64,000 nt of DNA from Polytrichum commune (taxonomy: Eukaryota > Streptophyta > Polytrichopsida > Polytrichales > Polytrichaceae). Of the stretch, positions 1 through 11,940 are shown piece by piece. The notes beneath the pieces were generated by a model that was not told the origin of the DNA, ran no database searches, and saw only the letters and a program-made list of their open reading frames with translations. The stretch is from positions 44,052,440-44,116,439 of the forward strand of contig OX485807.1 of assembly GCA_950295325.1 (NCBI GenBank), given 5' to 3'. Positions within the stretch are counted from its first letter, which is position 1. Every line of letters begins with the position of its first letter. The position numbers and the translations under genes are program-made.

Positions 1-2060
1 GAGCATCCACCATATTAGGCTTGTTTTCTTTGTCCAAGCTTTCAAGTTTTTCTAAAATTTCCCATAGGACTTCATGTGAAGTTTTGCTTTTCAATTGTTC
101 AATAAAGCATGATGCATTGTATGTGGATTTCACATCATCAAATACAGCCTTAGCCAAGGTGGTCTTCCCTATTCCACCCATACCGATGAGACCCAAGACA
201 TTCACTTGTTTAAGCTGATTTTTCACTTGAGGATGTTTGGTTTCAAGACCAACCAATTTTTCATTTTGTGTTGATAATTCATCCGCCTAAACAAAGAACA
301 CATACGTTAGGATCCTCTATTAAGAGTTCAATAATCAAAATCCAATTTCAACCAAATTAAATTAATAACAATAAAAACATGACATCTCATAGATAAGCAA
401 TAAGCACATTGTAGTAAACTTAAGCTCATACCTTCTTTGTAGCAAGGATGTTTTTGACATGCTTCAAGGCTTCCGATTTCCTTTCCATATGTTGGGTCAT
501 AGACCGGTGTTTATCAAACCTTGGTATATCATTCGAATACGTTCCAATCATGAACTCTTTCTTCAAGGTTGTGAGTCGTTTACAAATGTTAGAAAATGTT
601 GGCCTTTGTGAAGGATCTTCAACCCAACATTCTTCGAGCAACACGGTAAGGTCCTTACAATTGATAGGTAGGTATGGCCTGACATGATCTTTTATGTTTT
701 GTAAGATGTCTTCCGTGCTCTTAGTGTCCCAAAATGGTTGCTTAAGAGAAAGAATCTCTGAACATGTCATTGCAAATGACCATACATCAGCTTGGAAAGG
801 ACATGCCGCGCAATGTGGGTCTTCTTTGTTTTTGTTCCCCATCTCAGGTGCCATATACTTTCGTGTACCGATAGTATGTATTTGTAATTCTGGTTTGCTT
901 TGAACCTCCATTTTGGAAGTATCATAATCCATCAATTTGACAAAACCATGGCCATAATTTCCCTTCACTCCTGCAATTCTCATGGAGCTTAGAAGCACAT
1001 TGTCTGGCTTTAGATCAAGATGGGCAACATACATGTCATGAAGATAACACATGCCCTTTGCAATTTGATACATTATATCAATTGCAACAATATATGACAA
1101 GGGTTTCTTTTGCTTCTTCAAGAAACCACCCAAGCTCATCTCCATAAACTCCATTACTAAATATAGTTCTTTTGCTTCATCAAGATTGTCCTCAAGGTTT
1201 TCATTAGTTCCACAACCAATGAATTTGATGATGTTTGGATGGCTCAAGCCTGCTAAGAGTTTGGCTTCTTTGAGAGAGTTTGGAGAACCTTTCATTACTT
1301 TTGTTGCACTTTGAAGTCCCATCCAACTTGATTTGTACACTTTGCCTGTTGCTCCCGAACCTATTTCTTTCAAGAACTCCGGTTTCATAAAATCCTCTGA
1401 AATCTCCGAAGCATCCAATTCTGCACCTTTCACTTGTTGCAAGTCGTGTTGCACTCTCTTCAACAAATGTTTTGCCAATTTATGATTGGGCATTCTTTGA
1501 AGGCATTCTAAAAGCCATTTTTCCAGGTCTTCTTCATCACCTTGAATTTCGTCATAAGTGGCCACATTAAAATCAATGCATGGGATGTCATGTTGTGACT
1601 CCACGCACCAAAGTGAATTTGCTACGCATATTGCATCCCAAAAACATTCCAAATCGTACACAAGTTCTCGAAAGGCCTCCCTATTGTTCATTTGGAATGC
1701 AGCTTCATGGCACCATTCTTGCTTCCCACAATCTTCCACCAATACTCGTACTCTTTGAATAATTCGACATAACTCCTCAAACACATGCCCGATATTGGAG
1801 GTCTCATTTGTAGACGTGATCATCCCATTGAAATGATACACAACTCGGTCGAGTTTGTTGAGAAGATTTTCACATTGTCTCTTATTAAGCACTTGCTTTG
1901 TCTTAAGAACCTCATGAAGTTTGCTTACTTCTTTGCTTTGCCACTCCAAAATATCTCCAAGCTTATTTTGTTCTTGTCCTTTTCGCACATATGTCCAAAA
2001 CTTTAAAGAGATTATACTTATGAAACCCCAAATCAAAACCCGCTGCAAGACCTTGGCCAT
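1..2060 (-). CDS. PNL-type immune receptor (protein kinase + NB-ARC), 5' part, runs off window
   Basis: Two exons are visible: 2060-432 (543 residues) and 286 to the window edge, joined by a phase-0 GT-AG intron (AAG|GTATGA ... TTTAG|GCG). The ATG at 2060 is chosen because the frame upstream has no ATG and a TATA box lies 37 nt before it. Residues about 7-23 form one membrane segment, followed by a helical region. The kinase domain (about 228-500) has a GSGATG loop at 234-239, Lys254, the catalytic HLDLKPDN at 347-354, DYD in place of DFG at 378-380, and MAPE at 403-406. Exon 2 opens an NB-ARC domain with the P-loop GMGGIGKTT near 159-185. The rest of NB-ARC and any LRRs lie outside. Known: kinase-NBS-LRR proteins are an NLR class described from mosses and sense pathogen effectors. 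Inference: the kinase is probably active because Lys254, Asp349 and Asp378 are kept. Confidence 0.88.
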
Positions 2061-2096
2061 GATGGAACACCTATTATTTAACCCAACATGAGGACC

Positions 2097-2104
2097 TTTA
2101 TATA
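2097..2104 (-). promoter_or_regulatory. TATA box of the PNL gene
   Basis: TATATAAA on the minus strand, 37 nt upstream of the ATG at 2060. The spacing implies a very short 5' leader. It also argues against any start farther upstream, where the frame begins only with TTG. Confidence 0.5.
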
Positions 2105-2141
2105 GCCGCCTGTTTTGCACACCATAACCTTGTAAGTACAA

Positions 2142-5095
2142 AATAAATGTTTTGATCTACCACAACACAAATTTTAATTGTAATTTTGAATGATATAATT
2201 CTTAGCAAGCAAATTAATATGTATTCTGCTAGTAATATGCAAGAATGCACATGGTAAAAATTGCCATTTGCAATTAAGAGTTATAGCAATGTGCCAATCG
2301 AGTGCATCTTGTTAATTAATGTTACAACTCATGGTTTTATGCCCTAAAAGAGGCCTAATCTAGTATTTTCTTGGTCAACCACCCGAAACACCTAGAAGGT
2401 TCTTGAATATTAAGTTCCATCCAATTACAAGGTGGAAACTAACTAAGGTTTCTACACTACATAGGACAAACCAACAAAATGAATAGATGACAATTTTGAA
2501 TCTTGGTGCCACCAACATGATCTCTTTGCCCCAACTATGAGTCCATGTATTGAACTAATGCATGGCAACCCTTCAATTCTTCCAAGAAACAAGTCACAAA
2601 CAAACTTTGCATCAAGTGGACCATACAATGAGTAAAAACGTGTGCATCTTCATGAGTAAATAAACTATGAAGCCATGAGAAAAATGTCACCACACAAAAA
2701 TGGCAAACACAAACATGTTTCCACATGTCGGTTGGAGATGGATAGCACTTTGACAAGAACCAAAGTCTTAAAGAAAATCAGAAACAAACATTCACGCCCA
2801 CTCTGAAAAACAATGCAACCATGAAACATGAAACTTACAAGATAAGTATATCACTGCAAAAGCTTCACACTAAAGCCTTTTCTTGAGCCCTTCAACCAAA
2901 TTGCCTCTTTGTGTGTACAACTTCATTCATTATTCATCATGTGCATCCTCCCATCTATGTTGGCAAGATTCTATAGGAATAGGAATTAGATATCCACTTT
3001 ACATTGATATGGGCTAAGTTGGAGAGGTGAAATGTTGGACTGTACAAACACATAACTTACAAATTAGGAGATTCCTTCCTTCTTTGCTTTTGAGCATCAC
3101 TTTGTAATCGTGAAAACAACTCCAATTTAAACAACAATTTGCTATTATTTTCACGCCCTTGACCCGAACAAAGGAAAGGGTATTAGTATCCCAGAGTATT
3201 TCTTGGTCCACTTTACCATGCTTGCACCTTTCTGCTAAACCGGTTATTGATGTGATCCATAATCTCTCTTGTCATTTTAATTTAGGTGAGAATGAAGCAA
3301 TCTTAGATTTTCCTTTCATCAAGAACATCTACTCCAAGTTGTATCAACCGAGTTGCATACTAACGCCCTAACGCCTCTAGATCACAACTAAGTGGAAATG
3401 AACTTATAAGGGGATCCTTGCATGCTCAAATACAAAAGCCAAATGTAGGAGCCAATATTTTTCACATATAATGCCCAATTTGGGTGGGGTTATTTTTTCC
3501 GTAGGACAAGGTGATAGTTGTGCACAACTTGACTGCATGAATTTGGAAAAATCTTAGTGCACAAGTTGTTTGTTCTATGAAAGAAGGGAAATCTCACAAA
3601 ATGACCTCATGTGACCCCTCCTAACTTTGAGGGTGACATACTTTATCTAAGTTTGCTCAAAAACACCCAATTTTTTGGGGAGTAGGTCATTTGCCATTCA
3701 CATAACGTATTATGGCAAACTTGCTAACTTTCTAAAATTCATGGCATGACTGTAATGGTCACAAGGCAAAAACAAATCAGAGTTTTCTCTAGCTGCCCCC
3801 TGGATGAAGGCCATGTTCAATATGTCAAGTTGACCTAGCAAATGTGGTCCGATTGCCTTCAAATTTTCAGATTGCATATATGGATCTGAAGAAAACAAAG
3901 CCTATTTTGCTACATAACAAAAAAAAATCAGCACTGGTGCTTGAGGTGCCCGAAAATGGAATGTGAAGCCTTGAGCATTTGGGGGCTAAGAAGCTTCCCA
4001 AATACTCACCCTCAACTTTGGATGATGATGCTTTGGGGGCAAATCAAATCTCAGTAAATTATGCATGCAGGCTCACTCAAATTCTAGCAACTAGTACACA
4101 GTTCTTTAAACCCCGTGTTTCAGTAAACGGTAAATATGAAGCAAAATCTCTCTGCTAACAACATAGACACCATGAATGCAGACTAAGTAGGTTAATGCTC
4201 TCACAGTTCAAGAGCAAAAAAGACTATTTTTGGCTGGCATGTCACTGTTATACAACCTAAAGCCTGACTTTTGTCATGAACACAATGTCTGCAGCATCTT
4301 CTCATTCAACATAATAAGTAGAATAAAGAGACTGATCCTAAGTAAGGGGGATGCTGAAAACTTAGCATTGCAGTATTAAGTTCTTAGTAAGCATGATTAA
4401 AGCCATATCCACAAATCTGCAGATGTTGCTTTGTATACATCCAGCTGCTGATCTCCACAAAAACTAAATTGCATATATAGAGCGTGCATTTCCACATTTG
4501 CACTTGCATTTCCAATATCATCAGTAACAATCTGCAAAGAACAGTCTGCCATGGCCCAAAATACTTTTCTGTAGTGGAGTACGGGAGGTAGGTTTGGGAG
4601 GGGGAAATCTAATGACAAACACCATCACAGACATTTCCTCAGGACAAGTAAAAGGATCAAGGACAATCCACGAAATACACACTTCCAAACTACAAGGCTC
4701 CACAAAACATTGTCAAATCCTTCAGAATATATTTTTTAATCACAACAATTGTCTAAGTGATCACTTTGTCATACTGACCACACACATTGGACCTTCACCA
4801 ATGTAATTGAAGTAGAGGAAAGCACAATCTCTCAAATCCATGTTCAGTGCAATTTTTATACATACTGTTACATGATAAATTTAACAAAATGCCATTTCAA
4901 GCAGGAGACATTCACTCTCCACGTTCTCTGTGCAGTGTAACTGGCCCAGTAGCAATAAAACCCAGATTATCTGGACTACCCCATGTTCTTCTGCCAATTG
5001 ATTCTCAGAGATTTTAGACTACATCTTTAACATTAACAAAATCGTGTAAAGGCCGAAACAACTAGCAGCATAGTTCAGTACCAAAAGTCAGAAAT
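2142..5095. other. intergenic, no gene seen
   Basis: AT-rich DNA with only short random reading frames on both strands. I see no domain, RNA gene or clear transposon end. It contains the region upstream of the PNL gene. Confidence 0.6.
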
Positions 5096-5977
5096 CCAGA
5101 ACCGCAGAAACCATTCTAGACGAAGTTCAAGCTTTTGACTTATGATAATTCTATGTAAAAAACCTAACTCCCCAAAATGTGGAACCTTTGGTACCACAAA
5201 AAGAGGTAGATACCTAATATCAAACCCAAGAAGGTCAAAAAGGGATTTCTAAAACACTAAACACTGCTTCAGCTTTCGCAGATAGCGTAGAGCGATGCCC
5301 ACTTGAAAAAAATAGCGAAACTGGATAACCCAAAACATCCCAAGCAAATAGATACCATCTTCATGACATGATACCAGCTCACTGGTGAGAACTCAAGTAT
5401 CTCAGAGTGAATAGTTTCCGAGCCTAGCTTTAAGACGATGGGCAGGGGTCACAGACAAAGCAATCAACAGTTTTTTAAGAAGTTCAAAACGAGATTCGGT
5501 CAAACTTACGCTATTCCATTTTAGTTCTTTGCTGATGAAAAAGGACACAGGACTTAAGACGCAGAAACCATTTTAAGACCGAAGTTCAACCTTTCCTCTG
5601 ATAATAATTTCATGTACAAACTAATTCCCCCAAATGTGAAACCTTGGTAACACAAAAAGTGGTACATACTTAACATCAAACCAACGAAGGTCAAAAAGGG
5701 ACTCTTGGAACACTAAACACTAATCTCTGCTAAAGCTCTTGCAGATAGCGTACAGAGATGGCCATTCGGAGAAAATAGCAAAACTTGATAAATCAAAAAA
5801 ACCTCCAAGCTAATGGATACCGTCTTCATGACATGATGCTGAGAAGTCGGGTATCGCAACGACAATAGTTTCCAGCCTCGCTTTAAGGCCGCGGGCAGGG
5901 GTCACAGACAGAACGTTCACCATTTTTTTTGAAGTTGGAAGAATGAAATTCTGTCGAACTTACGCCATTCCATATTG
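5096..5977. repeat. diverged tandem duplication (about 0.46-kb period)
   Basis: The segment 5096-5522 recurs at 5557-5977 in the same order: 'cgcagaaaccatt', the 'gaagttcaa' block, 'aaggtcaaaaaggga', 'aacactaaacact', 'gcagatagcgta', 'tcttcatgacatgat', 'gggcaggggtcacagac' and a final 'cttacgc.attcca'. The copies differ by many substitutions and small indels, so the duplication is not recent. On the minus strand the shared end reads GC|GTAAGT, like a splice donor, so both copies may hold a former exon end. No coding frame crosses them. Confidence 0.7.
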
Positions 5978-5999
5978 CAGACACATGATTCTATTCTTC

Positions 6000-6231
6000 C
6001 GGTGAAAATAAAACCAGAAGGTGAAGAGACTAGAAACTCGGCAAGCTGCAGCTTGTATCATAAGATATACATGCAGACCGGGGGGGAGAGAGTGACTAAG
6101 CTACTGCCCGTATCGAAAACTTACCGGAGAAGTGGTCGATAAGCCAGCTACTCGCCAGAACATTTTTTTCAGAAAGCCTTCTATCTCTGTTGATTCTTGC
6201 TACCCACACCAAAGGCTCTTGTGACCACAGG

Positions 6232-6268
<37 letters not shown>

Positions 6269-6662
6269 AGATCTGTCTGTGCTCCTCAAATGACCGCGCA
6301 AGCTTCTCTGCCAGCAACGAAGAACCCTACCAGAAGGAATCTTCCGGCTCCTCCACCTCCTCAGAACTTCCACAAACCAAACCTGTCTCTAGATCCTCGT
6401 GCTGCCCTGCTCGAAAGAAACCCGCTCCTCCACGGAGCTGTTTGCCCTGTGATCTCGGTCATACCATCTCAATGCCAACCAATGTTCCTCCCGCACTCTG
6501 TACCGACACTCCTCCGCAGACCTGGATGCCTCCACACCTTCATTCCCTTCCTTTCCTTCCTGCCCGCTTTGCAAACCCTCCCCTGACCGTCAACCTGTTC
6601 TGCTTGTCACCACTGAAACCAAATCTCCCAACTCCACAACACCACAAAACCTTCCGCCGCAG

Positions 6663-6693
<31 letters not shown>

Positions 6694-7100
6694 CCCTCCT
6701 CTCTGTCTCTCGAACTCTTTGTCTCGCGCACCGACTCCCACCTTCGAACCTTAATACTCTTGCCACACGCTCCACAGAGCACGATTTTGCAGACGGCAAA
6801 GACCAGTCGGTCGGTGAAGCTCAAGCCGTTGCGGGGACGCAATTCGAAGGAGCTATGGGGCTCGTCGGTGGATGCTGGGATGGGAGGAAAAGATGCAGCC
6901 ACCGAGAGGGGAGCAGGAGCGGAGCAGGCAAGCGAAGAGAACTTCAACGTTAGACGGCAAAAGCGAGCCCGGCTTTCGCATGCCGATTCTAGCCTCGTAG
7001 AGTGGGCCCCATGCTTTCGTGGGCCCTACCTCTCCACGTAGGCCCTGCCGGGGGAAGTCGGGACCCGTCAAACCCGCTCTCCCCGCGAGTGAAAACAATT
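6000..7100. promoter_or_regulatory. GC-rich promoter-like island with (CT)n tracts
   Basis: This kilobase is clearly richer in GC and CpG than its surroundings. It holds two pure CT/GA microsatellites, 6234-6264 and 6663-6694 (the second broken by a TTT). GA/CT tracts and raised GC are typical of plant core promoters and 5' leaders. Long open frames on both strands (plus 6190-7041, minus 6540-6947) follow from composition and the dinucleotide repeats, and show no recognisable domain. A good minus-strand donor (CTCCG|GTAAGT) lies near 6120. This suggests a noncoding first exon of a minus-strand transcript heading toward the 5.1-6 kb duplication, but no coding exon was found there. It could equally serve an unannotated plus-strand transcript. 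Confidence 0.4.
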
Positions 7101-7180
7101 AGCACAAGCTGAACTCTAAACCCCTCACACTAAAATTCCCTGACCCTCACACTAATTATGACGGACACACAGCTAGAGGC

Positions 7181-7800
7181 GAGATCCTAGTGTTTGCAAG
7201 TCCAACCGGTTACATGTTGTCATCTTTCGGTTTTCCTTTACTAAATTGGGGTATATTTTATAAATTCCTCTAAAATGAGCAGTAATTTTCCTGCAGTTTT
7301 GAAGCTCAACCGGTTACTTCTCAAACTCAACCGGTGCATCTGTAACTAACTGCCGGTTCTCCCCGGTCATTGATACTAAGTTAATCGGTTGAGATCCTAG
7401 TGTTTGCAAGTCCAACCAGTTACATGTTCACATCTTTCGGTTTTTTCTTTATTAAATTGGGGTATATTTCATAAATTCCTCTAAAATGATCGGTAATTTC
7501 CATGGAGTTTTGAACTTCAACCGGTTACTTCTCAAACTCAACCGGTTCATATGTAACTAACTGCCGGTTCTCCCCGATCATTGATACTAAGTTAATCGGT
7601 TGAGATCCTAGTGTTTGCAAGTCCAACTGGTTACATGTTGACATCTTTTGGTTTTCCTTTACTAAATTGGGGTATATTCTTCTACAAATTCCTCTAGAAT
7701 GATTAGTACTTTTCCTGCAGTCTTGATGAACTTCAACCGGTTACTTCTCAAACTCAACTGGTTCATCTGTACCTAACTGCCGGTTCTCTACAAGCATAGT
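7181..7800 (+). repeat. three tandem copies of an AACCGGTT-rich repeat of about 210 bp
   Basis: Copies begin at 7181, 7391 and 7602, each with 'gagatcctagtgtttgcaag'. Each unit carries 'ccaaccggttacatgttg', 'ttggggtatatt', 'cctgcagt', 'caaccggttacttctcaaac' and 'ctgccggttctcc', so AACCGGTT or a one-base variant occurs about three times per unit. Single copies of the same unit lie at about 11451-11650, 11741-11940 and 31826-32025 on the same strand. No reading frame is preserved. Confidence 0.85.
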
Positions 7801-7957
7801 TTTAATCTGAAGTGGTCCTAGGGTTACTACTCTAGCTTAATTACATGGTTAAATTATACCATTGTTAAATGGGGGTTGAAGTTGATCTACGTGTAGAAAC
7901 ACCTGGCGTAATTGGTCAGATTTGGTGGTGCCGTTTGATTGTTGACTCGTTACATTA

Positions 7958-8466
7958 AGGCCACACCACACACGAGACTGAGAGCCCCTGTGACCATTGC
8001 ACTTTCAAGCACTCTCGTTGGTGGAAAAGGCGGAGCCGGTCCAAGTTTGCCGATTCCCACTACGCTTGAGGGACCCAATGGAGTATGGGAATGCAAGGTG
8101 GATGTAAAGTCTACGTGGACTCCTACGTGGCATCGAATGGATCATGTTTCGTGGTCACTTTGGGTTACTTTCGAAAACCATGTCTTGGAGGTAGGCCTGA
8201 CATAAAACCGGGAGACCATGGCACTCCGAACACTCACAACCGTTTGAGTTAGTCTAGTTTATCATGTGTGAGGACCCGCGTGAGAAGAAATTCATTGAAA
8301 TAGCATTTGGTGGAGGGTCCGGTCACATATGGCTTCACACTACACTTGAGGATTCGTGACCACACTACATGATTTTGGACGTGTGTTGGGACAGCCTTTG
8401 GACACTTTATTTTGGGGCTCTCACAATTTCATGGTCACGGCTCTTGGCTCGTGTGTGAAGTGGCCC
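7958..8466. mobile_element. Harbinger-type (Tourist-like) MITE, family 1, 509 bp
   Basis: The left end reads (A/G)GGCCAC..CACACACGAG; the right end on the opposite strand reads GGGCCAC..CACACACGAG. Beyond these, both ends keep GAGCC and GTGACCAT in the same order. Direct TTA triplets flank the element (7955-7957 and 8467-8469), the target duplication expected of PIF/Harbinger elements. There is no transposase; the short ORF at 7939-8205 spans the left end and is not a gene. Confidence 0.75.
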
Positions 8467-8499
8467 TTAGTCTAGAGGACTTGAGTGTAAAGTAAAGCT

Positions 8500-8750
8500 G
8501 CTTAATTCCAACACATCATTAATATGAACACCTATATTTGAGTGGTATGTGGTTAGGTGGGGATCTAAGAATGGACACTGCAAAAGACCAATGTGCATAA
8601 AGTATATTGGACTACGTGCTCAAAATGGGCTTACCATTTTAGGTTCAATGGTCATTATGGTTCCTTTCTTTTAAAATTTGTTTCATGTTGTTGTTTGGGG
8701 GGGGGGGTTGTATGACCACTTAATGAGCACGAGAATCTTCATTTTGATAA
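8500..8750 (+). repeat. fragment of a dispersed repeat family
   Basis: Shares ordered motifs ('gtggttaggt..ggat', 'ggacacta/tgc', 'attggacta.gtgctcaaa', 'gagaatcttcattttgataa') with 12090-12200, 13715-13870 and 20200-20365. Noncoding and strongly diverged. A run of ten or more G falls within it near 8697-8707. Confidence 0.5.
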
Positions 8751-9978
8751 AAGAGCTTCAAGAACTGTAAGGCAAATGGTTACGAGCGTTGTTAGGATTG
8801 CTAATCATCTCGCACTAATTGCATGTTTCATAACCTACACGAAGTGAGTGCAAGGAGAAGAGTATTTAAGTAACACACATCTACTTTTACATAACTATAC
8901 ACAACTACTTTACATAACTATGGAAGATATTCAAGAGCTCACAGTCTAACCCTTCATTGTTGAAGGGTGCATTCCAATGAAATTGAAACTTTCATACCAC
9001 CCTTCAATGTTGAGGGCAATTCATCACAAAGTCTCCAACATATTTATGATCAACCTCCTATTTGTGAAAACCACCTCCTTTATGAAAATATGCAAACACA
9101 AATATGTATGTTTCCACAAAAGCATAAAGAAGGTCCAAAGGACATAGAGTTGAAGTTTTAAAGTTAAGGCAACCAGGGAAAAGCTTAACTTTACTAAAAT
9201 TTGGATGACGAGATGGATGAGAACCACAATAAAAGAACTAGAAAATGGTATGTAACACACACACACATCCATCCAAATTTAAAGTTCATATTCCTATTCT
9301 AAAGGTGGTCAAAGTTTATTGATCGGAATATGATTTTTGAATAGGATAGATAGGATGGATTGGATACATCCAGTAATATAGTGGGGTTTTATGCACTTGG
9401 TTTTTGCATGAGATCATGGATAGCACATTAATGACCGATATCTAATGTCATTTGGAAAAGTATTTGCCCCATGGTTGATAGATTTCTTTAATCTTGGATG
9501 TTGCCAAGGCAAAACTATCCCTCTTGGAGCAAGTCGGGCAAAAAATTGTGGCAATAAGAAAATTGAAGGCCGAAATGTTGGGACCACTTAAAGCTCTATT
9601 CTAAACAGTAAAAAAAGAAGTGGTAAAAATATAATTACCATGATATCAAATTACAATATTGTTAAAATCGTAATTACGCTCTTTTTTACATCTACTGTGG
9701 GCTCCAAAATAATCATCCCATTTAGTGAGGGTTGGCTAATAATGTGTTTGGGAAATTAGTGCCATCATAAGATCTAGGATTTGGGAGTCCAAAGTGTTCT
9801 TGTCATTTTTTTTTGATGCTAGGTTTTGATGAGTATCAATGCTACCATACCATTTTACAATGCCCAAAGTTGTTGTTGTTGCACCATTGAGAATGGTTCT
9901 TAGAGTTGTGACTTCAAGTTTCAAAGCACCTTAGAGGACACATTGATTTTCTTAAGAGATTATGGTAAATGAGCACGT
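8751..9978. other. intergenic, no gene seen
   Basis: AT-rich sequence with no recognised coding or RNA gene. 8940-9020 contains two near repeats of 'cccttca.tgttga.gg'. Confidence 0.5.
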
Positions 9979-10134
9979 TGTAATGTAACTACACCTAGTT
10001 ACCATCCTACGATGACGAGGCGTCCTCAACGACGAGGCTAATTGACAATATGATATTGTAAAGTAACTACACCTAGTTGCCATCCTACGACGACGAGGCG
10101 TCCTCAACGACAAGGCTAATTGACAATGTGATAT
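9979..10134 (+). repeat. 78-bp unit in two tandem copies
   Basis: 9979-10056 and 10057-10134 match almost base for base, including 'gtaactacacctagtt', 'ccatcctacga.gacgagg', 'cgtcctcaacgac' and 'aggctaattgacaat'. A shorter relative with 'gacgaggttgg' follows at about 10145-10200. Each unit repeats GACGAGG several times. Confidence 0.8.
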
Positions 10135-10272
10135 CTAATGTATACCATGATGACGAGGTTGGGTGTATGGACACCTAGTCATCGACGGTAGTGTCATTGT
10201 AAGGTAACTACCAATATTGATGGATAATTAAATATTCTAACCACATGTGCCAGTGTGTAAGCAGAGGATGAT

Positions 10273-10635
10273 GGGAGCTAGACAACTCCTAGTTGAAGAT
10301 GGATGGATTGGAGTTAGACAACTCCAGATTGACAACATGTGCACTGGAGTTAGACAGCTCCGCATATAGTGCATTGGAATTAGACCATTTCATATTGAGA
10401 ACACGTGCACATGAGTTAGACAACTCTCGATGAGGTGCATTGGAGTTGGACCACTCCAGAATTGAAAAGATGAATGTTATTCATTGGAGTTAGACAACTC
10501 TTAATGAATAGATAGATCTAGTTGGAATTAGACAATGCCAACTAGAAGAATGAATGGATGAATTTAGTTGGAATTAAACAGTTCCAACTAGAAAGAAGGA
10601 TGGATGAATCCAATTGGAATTAAACAATTCCAATT
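10273..10635. repeat. array of ten short hairpins
   Basis: Ten small inverted repeats begin near 10273, 10309, 10345, 10374, 10411, 10441, 10485, 10520, 10565 and 10612, roughly 30-47 nt apart. Early units read TGGAGTT-AGAC-AACTCCA. Late units read AATTGGAATT-AAAC-AATTCCAATT or TAGTTGGAA..TTCCAACTA. The stem changes from GGAGTT/AACTCC to GGAATT/AATTCC keep pairing, while the linkers differ in sequence. Units 10374 and 10411 pair imperfectly. No coding frame is kept. Function unknown. Confidence 0.75.
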
Positions 10636-11450
10636 AGAAGAATGAGATTGAGATAAGAGATGGAAGAAGGTTCTAGAAGAACCAAAGATAGAGGATTCAT
10701 AGTAGAACTAAAAGATGGAGCTATGAATATGATACTTTTACTATATGTAAAGATAGAAGGTAAAAGTAGTGCTTCGGCATAAGAAGAAGCTCGGGGGAGG
10801 AGAGAGGACCTTTCCTATGGTCGGGTGGTTGAGCTTAAACCAAGACCTACTTGGTCTATGATTGTTTTGAGTTGATATGTGTTAGTGTGGAAGTTGGTGA
10901 TAAACCGGTGAGAGGTTTGTTACACATGTGATCATGAAATTCGTGTCACTCCATTGAAATTCCAACCCTCGTTGATTTTGAGATTTGGCAAAATAATGGG
11001 TGGTTCGGGAATTAGAACCACACGCACTAATCAATGTAATTCTTAGGTGAACAATATCTTTGAAAAATCCTAAGACGACTTGTCGTGCCTCGAGGTCGCC
11101 CTTGCTTAATGTGAAGGATGTGTATTAGACTTTGTCGGTGGTTAAGTGTGTGCTTGTGAGCTTTGACCCATGTCTTATACACAACATTAATCATGTTACT
11201 TTGAATACTATGATCAACACAAGGCTAACGGGCTCACATTCATGCCAATACCGAGTTACGGGAGTTATTATTTATTTATTTATTTATACTTTGAATAATA
11301 ATTTGGCATTCTACTAGAGTGTGCACCACATTGAATCAAGATATATTTTATGAATGCTAAACTATTGAAATAACGAAGCCCACATTACATAGAAGAAAGA
11401 GTGTAGCCTTGGTTTAGGGTTTGGTTCAATGCCCGGGAAGTGTTTGGGCA
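10636..11450. other. intergenic, possibly part of a decayed element
   Basis: Follows the hairpin array with more short self-similar motifs ('gttctagaagaacc' at 10671-10684 is a further small palindrome). No gene is recognised. The 61-residue frame at 11132-11317 has no features. Confidence 0.4.
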
Positions 11451-11940
11451 TAGTCGGTCAAGATCCTAGTGATTCTAAGTCCAACCCGTTACATGTTGAC
11501 ATCCTCTGCTTTTGCTTTCATTCATTTGGGGTATATTCTTCTATAGATTCCTCTAAAATGATCGGTAATTCTCCTGAAGTCTTGAACTTCAACCGGTTAT
11601 TTCTCAAACTCAACCAGTTCATTTGTAACTAACCACCGGTTCTCCCCAAGCCCTGGTTTGGTAATCGGGCTTAAAGGGAAGCCATTTGATTCACATCCCT
11701 TACGGTCAATGATCGGGGAGATTTTTGGGCATACTAATCGGTTGAGATCCTTAGTGTTTGCAAGTCCAACCGGTTACATGTTGACATCCTTCGGTTTTCC
11801 TTTTATTAAATTGGGTTATATTCTCCTATAAATTCCTCTATAATGATTGGTAATTTTCCTGCAGTCTTGAACTTCAACCAGTTATTTCTCAAACTCAACC
11901 GGTTCATTTGTAACTAACTGCCGGTTCTCTTCGATCATAG
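11451..11940 (+). repeat. two dispersed copies of the AACCGGTT-rich repeat
   Basis: The units at about 11451-11650 and 11741-11940 match the tandem copies at 7181-7800, with the same order of GATCCTAGTG, ACATGTTGACATC, GGTATATTCT, CAACCGGTT and CCGGTTCTCC motifs. The motif 'gggcata..tcggt' (in longer form 'agatttttgggcata' before the second copy) is shared with the copy at 31826, which suggests the repeat is part of a larger element. Confidence 0.75.

Noticed and set aside
6190-7041. 283-residue plus-strand ORF and overlapping minus-strand ORFs
   Set aside because: Openness follows from CT repeats and high GC. There is no domain, and the text is Ser/Leu/Pro-rich low complexity.
10273-10635. 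A CRISPR array
   Set aside because: Units are hairpins of changing sequence with irregular spacing in a plant nuclear context, without cas genes.
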